Source: Christiangramia aestuarii (lineage in GTDB: Bacteria; Bacteroidota; Bacteroidia; Flavobacteriales; Flavobacteriaceae). Taken from it: a DNA stretch of 64,000 nt. Position numbers and translations under genes: made by a program. The notes under the pieces were generated by a model. That model had not been told where the DNA came from. It saw only the letters and a program-made list of their open reading frames with translations, and searched no databases. The stretch lies in the NCBI RefSeq assembly GCF_009735585.1, contig NZ_VJVW01000004.1:186001-250000 (forward strand), in the 5' to 3' direction. Shown piece after piece: positions 24,566-31,452 of this stretch. Every line of letters starts with the position of its first letter. The first letter of the stretch is position 1.

Positions 24566-25189
24566 TTAATTATAATCTGGAATTCCCTTTCCCAGTACAA
24601 AATCTCTTTCTATAAGCGCCATACCATCAGCCTGTTTCAATTTAACCACCCCATCTCCCCCGCGTGGCGGATCTTCCATGTGGTGGCTGGTAAGCAATGG
24701 ATCACCTTCAAAGAAATAGGCCGATAAATAATAATATTTTCCGTTCGGTTCAAGAATATAGGGATGTATATGTGCCGGATTTCGCCCATCGGGGTAACTT
24801 CCGGGTACCTGAGTGTAAAAAGTGTAGCGCCCGTCCTTGTCTGTTTTGATCCATCCGCGTATATAACCGTGACGCTTTGCCCAGTCCTTTTCATCTCCCC
24901 TGTTAGGGTAGATGCCATCAGCGTTGGTATGATGAATATAGAGTACAACCTCCTCGGCCGGGGTTTTAGCATCGGCCTTAAAAATGGTGCCTGTAATTTT
25001 CAGCTTATTTTCCGCAGAAACAAAACCCGGAAGCGTGTCTACGGGATCCAGTTTTTCATTTCCAAACTCCAGTACAGCTTCACAACCTTCACACGGACCT
25101 CCTACCAGGCGGATATCCTTATTTTCCTGAGAACGGCCACAGGAAAATAACAGGAAAGAACAACTGAAAAGAATTAATCGAAGATACAT
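24566..25189 (-). CDS. lipoprotein of the intradiol ring-cleavage dioxygenase family
   Basis: A 207-residue lipoprotein (lipobox LFSC, Cys17) with an intradiol-dioxygenase beta-sandwich: VVLYIHHTNADGIYPN, YIRGWIKTDKDGRYTF, VPGSYPDGRNPAHIHPYI. The four iron(III) ligands of catechol and protocatechuate dioxygenases, two Tyr and two His, appear to be conserved as Tyr94, Tyr132, His140 and His142. It would act on an aromatic diol outside the cytoplasm, or the fold is reused for binding. No aromatic-degradation genes are nearby. It is monocistronic. Confidence 0.85.
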   Translation of the reverse strand: MYLRLILFSCSFLLFSCGRSQENKDIRLVGGPCEGCEAVLEFGNEKLDPVDTLPGFVSAENKLKITGTIFKADAKTPAEEVVLYIHHTNADGIYPNRGDEKDWAKRHGYIRGWIKTDKDGRYTFYTQVPGSYPDGRNPAHIHPYILEPNGKYYYLSAYFFEGDPLLTSHHMEDPPRGGDGVVKLKQADGMALIERDFVLGKGIPDYN

Positions 25190-25373
25190 CTGATAATGAT
25201 TTACCTAAAAATACTTAAAATTTGATTTACAGTCAATTACTAAAAAAGACTCCAGATTAGTCTTAAAGCAATCAAATCGTCTGAAATAGCTGACTTTTTA
25301 TCCAAAAATCAAGCATTCAGGATTATAACATGATGTTTTTAAGTAAATTAGGATCTAACCAAAAACCAAAAAG

Positions 25374-25853
25374 ATGAAATTGATCAATTGTTTACCACTT
25401 CTTTTGCTGATCTTAACCATAAGCTGTGCAGATCAAAAGGAGGCTGAAGACAAAGAAGAAATTGCTGAAGCCGATATTCGTAAACCTGCGGAAGCTAACG
25501 CCCAGTGGGTAGATGCCTGGAACCGGAATAACCCGAAAGAACTGGATACGCTTACCGCTAATGATGCTGTGCTTTATATGGAAGGCCAGCAAATGAATGC
25601 TGATAGTATACGATCCTGGTATAACAATGCCGCGCCGATGATGAAAGACCTTAAGACAAATGCTCAGGTAGAATACGCTACCGGGGATATCGCCTACGAA
25701 GCCGGGACTTACAGCCACGGGATCAAGAACGACAGCCTGAATACCACTTATGAAGGCACTTATACCTTCATCTGGAAAAAATCCAATAATGACTGGAAAC
25801 TACAGGTTATGAATATCACCGATAAGGAACAGGATACCACTGCCGCAGAATAA
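25374..25853 (+). CDS. SnoaL/DUF4440-like lipoprotein
   Basis: A 159-residue lipoprotein (lipobox TISC, Cys18) with an acidic linker and an NTF2-like domain: ANAQWVDAWNRNNPKELDTLTANDAVLYMEG, then strands ending TYTFIWKKSNNDWKLQVMN. NTF2-like domains are small cone-shaped folds that bind or convert small molecules; the ligand is unknown. It is followed by a perfect bidirectional terminator. Confidence 0.82.
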   Translation: MKLINCLPLLLLILTISCADQKEAEDKEEIAEADIRKPAEANAQWVDAWNRNNPKELDTLTANDAVLYMEGQQMNADSIRSWYNNAAPMMKDLKTNAQVEYATGDIAYEAGTYSHGIKNDSLNTTYEGTYTFIWKKSNNDWKLQVMNITDKEQDTTAAE

Positions 25854-25868
25854 AATGATTATATACTT

Positions 25869-25908
25869 AAATAAGAAAGCTCTTTCGTGGGAAAGAGCTT
25901 TCTTATTT
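25869..25908. terminator. bidirectional intrinsic terminator
   Basis: A perfect inverted repeat of about 18 bases per arm, centred on GTGG near 25887-25890, with T-rich ends on both strands. It separates the convergent SnoaL-like and 25909 genes and abuts the stop codon of the latter. Confidence 0.88.
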
Positions 25909-26142
25909 TTAGTTGAGTGAAGACTGGAAGTTCTTCATCATCTTGTAGATACATTTAAAAACGTATTTCCGCTTCTTCCGTCGCGGACTATCCTCAAAAC
26001 TGAATTTTATGAATTTCCCCTCAGGCTTGCTGCTCGGGAACTGATAGTTAGTACCTTCTAAAACAAATCGTGTCTTTTCAGAGAAGATAAAGTCTGCTAC
26101 ATATTTCTTTACCAACCTGCGCTTACCTGAAGATCCTTTCAT
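25909..26142 (-). CDS. small basic protein of unknown function
   Basis: A 77-residue Lys/Arg/Phe-rich frame with no signal peptide, ending at the bidirectional terminator and starting with ATG about 65 bases after the helicase stop codon. The regular pattern (VADFIFSEKTRFVLEGTNYQF, GKFIKFSFEDSPRRKKRKYVF) suggests a real short beta-rich protein, but there is no recognised family. The terminator position supports transcription in this direction. Confidence 0.5.
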   Translation of the reverse strand: MKGSSGKRRLVKKYVADFIFSEKTRFVLEGTNYQFPSSKPEGKFIKFSFEDSPRRKKRKYVFKCIYKMMKNFQSSLN

Positions 26143-26207
26143 AATTTCTGGTTTTTGGTTAGAATCAATTAAGGTACGAAAAAAATCTTTTGGTGATATT
26201 ATTCATT

Positions 26208-29200
26208 TTATCCAACCGCCAATTTTTGACTTTCCTTCAGGATATAAGGTGGCATAGGTTCTTTTAATTTCCATTCTATATTCATAGGTTTTTCCCCCGA
26301 ATATTTCTGAAACTCGACTTTACCTAAAAATACGTAACCCATCGTAAAACCGTATTCATCTTTATTTTGTTCTCTTACAAAAAGCAAAACATTTTTTTCA
26401 CTATTTATATATGCCTTTCCTTTTGGAGTGTTTGGGGAAGCGCTGTTTTGAGTTTGCCAATGGAAAAGATGCTTATTTAAGGCATAATCTTCATACATAG
26501 TAGTTGGAGAATATTCCTTATCAGATTTTTTCAATGTCACAAATAAGGCTTCAGTATTTATGGATTTTTCATAAGAAGATCCCTCCCGACTAGGTTTAGC
26601 CTTTTCAAATTTATGTCTTCTAATTGCAACAAGAATTTGATTTCGATTATATCGGCTATAGATTTTTAGTGGAAAGTCAAATTCAAGCTCAACAGATTTT
26701 TCCACAAAGTCAATTTCTTCAATTGTATACCTCACCACTTCCTTTATTTCATTTCTCATCACCGGATTCCTCGCAATTTGCTTTAAACTTTCTTGTAAAC
26801 TTTTAAATCCACAATCTGGACCTGACTTTTGCCATACATCATAATGAAACATTAATGCTTTCAGCCTACCAATTTCTGAATTCTCAGAAATTTCAAAATT
26901 GGTTTCACATAGGCGTTTGATATAATTGAGATAGCTAACAGAATTGCAATTTATCAACCTATTACTTATAAAATTAGACAGCTCCTTTTCATTAGGTTCT
27001 GAAAAATCCTCTATTATCCCAGCTTCAGCACAAAGCCTACTCCAACTTCCTTTTTTATAAACTTGTTCAATATTCAAATGATGAAATTCCAAAAAGTTAG
27101 CGAGGTTTAGAGGTCTAGTAGAATGATGCTTGAAATTTTGAATCTTTTGGACAAGTTGAGGTCTCCTAAATTCAGTCGCCTCTCTTATGTTTTTTAGAAT
27201 TATTTCTTTGGCCTTTTTCTCTAATACGATAGAACAACCTAGTGGAAGGTGAGGAAATTCATCTTCAATTTCTTTAATTACAGAGGTATGAGTTTTTCCA
27301 ATTAGAGCTCTGAATTTATGCTCAAAGTCATATTCAGGTCTTGCGTTGCCTACAAAATCAAGGACGGTTAAACAATCTTTATTTTCAGCAAGACGCAGTC
27401 CTCTACCGAGTTGCTGTAGAAAGATTGTTAAACTTTCTGTTGGACGAAGGAATAAAACAGTGTCTATTTCTGGTATATCTACGCCTTCGTTGAAAATATC
27501 AACAACGAATAAATAATTGATATCTTTTTTACTGAGACGATTTCTCAAAATAGATCTATCAGAGCTGTTCCCGCTAATTAAATAATCTGCTTTTAATCCA
27601 GCAAGATTAAATTTACTTGCCATATATTTTGCATGTTCTTGGCTCACACAAAACCCTAACGCCTGTACATCATTCACGTCAGTAAGATAATCTTCACAAT
27701 TTTTAAGTATATCTCCTACTCTTCTATCATTTTCGGTATATAGCTTGGTTAATTCTTTAATCTCATATTTACCATTTTTCCAACTCACATTGGTCAAATC
27801 AATAGAATCTGATAAAGCAAAATATTGAAAAGGAGAAAGTAGTTTACGATTTAAGGCTTCAGGAAGTCTTATTTCTGCAGCAATTTTATTATGAAAATCT
27901 TCAGTTATATCTCCACCGTCCATTCTTTCGGGAGTTGCTGTAAGGCCTAATAAAATTTTAGGATTGAATCTTTTCAAAATTGGCCTATAGCTATCGGCCT
28001 TTATATGATGAACTTCATCTACTATGATATAATCGAAAAAATCTTCCGCTAATTGTAAATTATTAAGTCGATTATTCAAAGTTTGAACTGATGCAAAAAG
28101 CTGGTCATATTTTTCAGGCTTATAACCTCCAACCCAAAGTTCTCCAAAATTAGAATCACGTAAAACATGTTGAAATGTTTTTTGTGCTTGTTCCAGAATT
28201 TCCTTTCGGTGGGCAACAAATAAAAATTTTGGGCTGGAGTTAGATTTTTTAAAACGCTGAAAATCGAATGCTGATATCACCGTTTTACCAGTTCCTGTTG
28301 CAGCGACCAATAAATTCTTATTTCGATTATGAATAATCCTTTCTGAATCTAGCTTAGAAAGAATTTCCTCCTGATAAGGATATGGTTTGAGGTCAAAAAA
28401 GGTAGTAATTTGATTGATTCCTTGACTGCTTTGCCTTTTCAAAGAGCTTATAAGTTTAGCTCTATCTTTTCCCTTTTCGTAATATTCAAATTCGGGATCC
28501 TCCCAATAGGTTTCAAAGGTTTTTTGGAATTTATCTATAATATGACCAATTTCTTGAGTTGTAACCTTCAAATTCCATTCTAATCCATTAGTTAATGCAG
28601 AACGAGAGAGATTGGAAGAGCCAATGTAACCAGTATGAAATCCGGAATTTCTTAAGAATAGATATGCTTTAGCATGTAATCTTTCATGCTCTACATTATA
28701 AGAAACTTTGATTTCGGTGTTTGGTAAGGAAGCTAAATACTCAACAGCTTTAGCATCTGTCGCTCCCATATAAGAAGTGGTGATGATTTTTAATTTCTTA
28801 CCACTTTTAGTAAACTCTTCTAATTCCTTTTTAAATATTCGAATTCCAGAATATTTAATAAAAGAGACAAGCCAACAAATTTCATCGGCAGAAAGAATTT
28901 CCTTTTTAATCTCACTCTCCAATGAAATCCCAGTATTATTTCCAGTAAATAGTTCGCTTTGACTAAGACGAGTATAAGGTGTGATTTCCTTTAAGCGATC
29001 TTTTAAATTTGAATAAGGAAAGTTTGATTTAGAAAAGACCGCTTCTAATATTCTACCTTCATTTTCAATTAGATTTTCAGTTAAATCTAGGTTTTTAAGC
29101 TCTGTGGCCAATAACGTAATAATCTTGTTCGAAATTTCAATTTGCCTTATAGGTCTATCTTTTTCTTTAATTTCATTTAAAGCATATTTAATAGTTTCTG

Positions 29201-29345
29201 CCAAATAAAGACTTAAGTACTGAGATGCTTCTTCCTTATCTAAAGGGGTTTCACTAATATGAAACTTTTGACAATCAAGAGAATCTAGTTTATTCGTGAC
29301 AAGTTTATTTATTAACTGTTCGTAAAGACCTGTTTCAAAACTCAT
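26208..29345 (-). CDS. PLD-like / SF2 helicase / DUF3427 protein
   Basis: A 1045-residue protein. An N-terminal region (1-130) is followed by a phospholipase D-like nuclease domain (about 140-285, with HERLHAKAYLF, His224 and Lys226, and GSSNLSRSAL). A superfamily 2 helicase follows: Walker A ATGTGKT (349-355), DEVHH (443-447), LTATPERMDGG (469-478), FNEGVDIPEID and LQQLGRGLRL. A C-terminal DUF3427 domain contains RYNRNQILVAI. The order is that of restriction-type helicases with a PLD domain, found in defence islands and beside repair genes. Base composition is clearly more AT-rich than neighbouring genes, suggesting transfer. It overlaps the upstream Nudix gene by 4 bases. It could act in phage defence or DNA repair; its substrate is unknown. 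Confidence 0.9.
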   Translation of the reverse strand: MSFETGLYEQLINKLVTNKLDSLDCQKFHISETPLDKEEASQYLSLYLAETIKYALNEIKEKDRPIRQIEISNKIITLLATELKNLDLTENLIENEGRILEAVFSKSNFPYSNLKDRLKEITPYTRLSQSELFTGNNTGISLESEIKKEILSADEICWLVSFIKYSGIRIFKKELEEFTKSGKKLKIITTSYMGATDAKAVEYLASLPNTEIKVSYNVEHERLHAKAYLFLRNSGFHTGYIGSSNLSRSALTNGLEWNLKVTTQEIGHIIDKFQKTFETYWEDPEFEYYEKGKDRAKLISSLKRQSSQGINQITTFFDLKPYPYQEEILSKLDSERIIHNRNKNLLVAATGTGKTVISAFDFQRFKKSNSSPKFLFVAHRKEILEQAQKTFQHVLRDSNFGELWVGGYKPEKYDQLFASVQTLNNRLNNLQLAEDFFDYIIVDEVHHIKADSYRPILKRFNPKILLGLTATPERMDGGDITEDFHNKIAAEIRLPEALNRKLLSPFQYFALSDSIDLTNVSWKNGKYEIKELTKLYTENDRRVGDILKNCEDYLTDVNDVQALGFCVSQEHAKYMASKFNLAGLKADYLISGNSSDRSILRNRLSKKDINYLFVVDIFNEGVDIPEIDTVLFLRPTESLTIFLQQLGRGLRLAENKDCLTVLDFVGNARPEYDFEHKFRALIGKTHTSVIKEIEDEFPHLPLGCSIVLEKKAKEIILKNIREATEFRRPQLVQKIQNFKHHSTRPLNLANFLEFHHLNIEQVYKKGSWSRLCAEAGIIEDFSEPNEKELSNFISNRLINCNSVSYLNYIKRLCETNFEISENSEIGRLKALMFHYDVWQKSGPDCGFKSLQESLKQIARNPVMRNEIKEVVRYTIEEIDFVEKSVELEFDFPLKIYSRYNRNQILVAIRRHKFEKAKPSREGSSYEKSINTEALFVTLKKSDKEYSPTTMYEDYALNKHLFHWQTQNSASPNTPKGKAYINSEKNVLLFVREQNKDEYGFTMGYVFLGKVEFQKYSGEKPMNIEWKLKEPMPPYILKESQKLAVG

Positions 29346-29731
29346 TTAAAATTCTGTATATAATGTTGTACGATTGGGATATCGGCTTCTGCCCAATCAA
29401 AACTTTCTAATTGGGAAACACCTGCCCATTCTATTCTAGAATGTTCTTTTAAATCGATTTCTGAGGTTTGTAGGGAACAGCGAAATGGAATAAGTTCAAT
29501 AATTTTTTTATCGGAGTATTTATGCGTGTTAGAGGGAAGTCGCTCTAGGATTTTTATATTTAATCCAAGCTCCTCTTTTATTTCTCTTTTTAGACAGTCT
29601 TCCAGGGTTTCTCCTTTTTCAAGTTTCCCTCCAGGGAATTCCCATTTTAAAGGAAGGCTCATTTTTGCGCTCCGCTGAGCACATAATACTCTTTGCTTAC
29701 TTTCAATAAGAGCACATGTAACTTGAATCAA
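29342..29731 (-). CDS. Nudix (deoxy)nucleoside triphosphate pyrophosphohydrolase, MutT-like
   Basis: A 129-residue Nudix enzyme with a complete Nudix box GGKLEKGETLEDCLKREIKEELG (about residues 35-57). A WEFPGGK lead-in and EWAGVSQLESFDW near the end are both as in MutT/CTP pyrophosphohydrolases. It would hydrolyse damaged or non-canonical (d)NTPs. It is AT-rich like the helicase, which it overlaps as ATGA (29342-29345), so the two are translationally coupled and probably function together. It is divergent from dinB over 152 bases. Confidence 0.92.
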   Translation of the reverse strand: MIQVTCALIESKQRVLCAQRSAKMSLPLKWEFPGGKLEKGETLEDCLKREIKEELGLNIKILERLPSNTHKYSDKKIIELIPFRCSLQTSEIDLKEHSRIEWAGVSQLESFDWAEADIPIVQHYIQNFK

Positions 29732-29846
29732 TTGATATAAATTATTGTTCTAAATAAATTTACATGTTTAATTGAATATTTCACTCCCAATCTAATTTAC
29801 TTTTTAACGCTCTCCCCTCATCTTCATCCAGAATAATTTCATAATT

Positions 29847-29861
29847 TTGGAATATCTCCAA
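29847..29861. promoter_or_regulatory. possible operator between Nudix and dinB genes
   Basis: TTGGA-ATATC-TCCAA, an inverted repeat with 5-base arms, lies 22 bases before the dinB start in the shared divergent region. Short arms make it a tentative site. Confidence 0.25.
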
Positions 29862-29883
29862 TTAAAAGGATTTATTCCTAGTT

Positions 29884-31104
29884 ATGAAAAATACAAAGTC
29901 TATAATTCATCTGGATCTGGATACCTTTTTTGTTTCGGCAGAAAGGCGCTACGACTCCAAGCTCAATGACAAACCAGTGATCGTGGGAGGCCTGGGAGAT
30001 CGCGGAGTGGTCGCCGCCTGCAGCTATGAAACCCGGAAATTCGGTGTACACTCGGGCATGCCCATGAAAGTAGCACGGCAGCTTTGTCCACAGGCGATCG
30101 TGATCAAAGGGAATGCTTCCACTTATACAAAATTGTCACATGAAGTGACCGAGGTTATTCGCAGCAAGGTGCCTTCTTTTGAAAAAGCCAGTGTAGACGA
30201 GTTCTACGCAGATCTTACGGGAATGGACCGCTTTTTTGGCATCTCCCAGTTCGCGAGGGAGCTTCAGGAAACCATAAAAAAAGAAACACATTTGCCCATC
30301 TCTTTTGGTCTGTCGCAAAATAAGGTGGTCTCCAAGATCGCGACCGGAGAAGGAAAACCTTACGCGCGCAAGATCATTGAAGCCGGTACTGAACGTAGTT
30401 TCCTGGCACCGCTTACCGTGAACAAGATCCCGATGATAGGCAGCAAGACCTTTCAGAAATTACTGAACCTGGGAGTACGTAAGATCGAGACCATACAGAA
30501 AATGCCGGTAGAGGTGCTGGAAAGTGTACTGGGAAAGAACGGGCGTACCATCTGGAAAAGGGCCCATGGGATAGACCACCTGCCAATTATCCCTTTCCAT
30601 GAACGCAAGTCCATCTCCACTGAAAGAACCTTTAACCGGGACACTATAGATATGGTGCGGCTGCATGCCACCCTGGTCGCCATGGCTGAAAGCCTGGCTT
30701 ACCAGCTGAGACAGGGAAATAAGCTCACCTCTAATGTAAGCGTGAAGATCCGTTATTCCGATTTTCAAACTTACAGCAAACAGGCGAAGATCCCCTATAC
30801 CAGCGCAGACCATATCCTTATCCCGAAAGTGGAGGAATTGTTCAAACAACTTTATAGCAGGCGTTTGTTGATCAGGCTAATCGGCGTACGCTTCAGCGGA
30901 CTCGTGGGAGGGCATTACCAGATCAATCTTTTTGACGATTCTGAAGAGATGCTGAGCCTTTATAATTCCATGGATAAGATCAAAAAGCGCTTTGGCGAGC
31001 ATAGCGTGATGCGGGCGGTGACGCTAGATGTGAAGACCATCGGCCGGATGGGCAACCCGTTCAACGGCGAGCCACCCATCGTGCTGGCGCATAGGAAACA
31101 GTGA
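29884..31104 (+). CDS. dinB: DNA polymerase IV (Y family)
   Basis: A 406-residue translesion polymerase. The catalytic acids are Asp11 and Asp13 in IHLDLDTFF, and Asp105-Glu106 in KASVDEFYADLTG. The YETRKFGVHSGMPM segment is the finger region, and the helix-hairpin-helix KIPMIGSKTFQKLLNLGVRKIETIQKM follows. A little-finger domain completes it, and a sliding-clamp-binding motif QINLFDD lies near residue 345. It copies past damaged bases with low fidelity. It is divergent from the Nudix-helicase pair and followed, after 348 bases of repeats, by a DnaE-type polymerase, an arrangement suggesting a mutagenesis set. Confidence 0.96.
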   Translation: MKNTKSIIHLDLDTFFVSAERRYDSKLNDKPVIVGGLGDRGVVAACSYETRKFGVHSGMPMKVARQLCPQAIVIKGNASTYTKLSHEVTEVIRSKVPSFEKASVDEFYADLTGMDRFFGISQFARELQETIKKETHLPISFGLSQNKVVSKIATGEGKPYARKIIEAGTERSFLAPLTVNKIPMIGSKTFQKLLNLGVRKIETIQKMPVEVLESVLGKNGRTIWKRAHGIDHLPIIPFHERKSISTERTFNRDTIDMVRLHATLVAMAESLAYQLRQGNKLTSNVSVKIRYSDFQTYSKQAKIPYTSADHILIPKVEELFKQLYSRRLLIRLIGVRFSGLVGGHYQINLFDDSEEMLSLYNSMDKIKKRFGEHSVMRAVTLDVKTIGRMGNPFNGEPPIVLAHRKQ

Positions 31105-31452
31105 AGAGATTTGAGAATTGAGATGTTAGATGCTGGAAAGGTAATTGAAAATGGAGAATGGAAAACTGATAGTGAGATCGCTTCACTGTGTTCGGAATAA
31201 CTAAAAACTTAACGTCACCCTGAACTTGTTTCAGGGTCTCAACAGATGACGGAATAACATTTTGAAGTGCTTCAGTTTAAGCAGGAAGCAGAAAATGGAA
31301 AATTGATAATAAAATGCTTCGACTGCGCTCAGCATGACATCTCGCTGTCATTAAGAGCGGAATGCAAGGAAGCGAAAAATCTAAACTATACGAATCCGGA
31401 TTAATAGAGATTCTTCACTGCATTCAGAATGACAAAAAACTGAGACTAAAAG
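31105..31452. repeat. intergenic region made of degenerate palindromic repeats
   Basis: This 348-base gap has no gene. It carries a CCTGAACTTGTTTCAGGG hairpin (about 31216-31233), a CTTCGACTGCGCTCAGCATGA module (about 31317-31337), a CTGCATTCAGAATGACAAAAA half module (about 31418-31438) and two related AATGGAAAA-TGATA stretches. All relate to the composite repeats near 20 kb. It could separate dinB and dnaE transcription or be read through. Confidence 0.75.

Noticed and set aside
26208-29345. Mokosh type II defence protein
   Set aside because: It also combines helicase and PLD, but this protein has a restriction-type SF2 helicase with DEVHH and a DUF3427 C-terminus, plus a Nudix partner, so the architecture differs.
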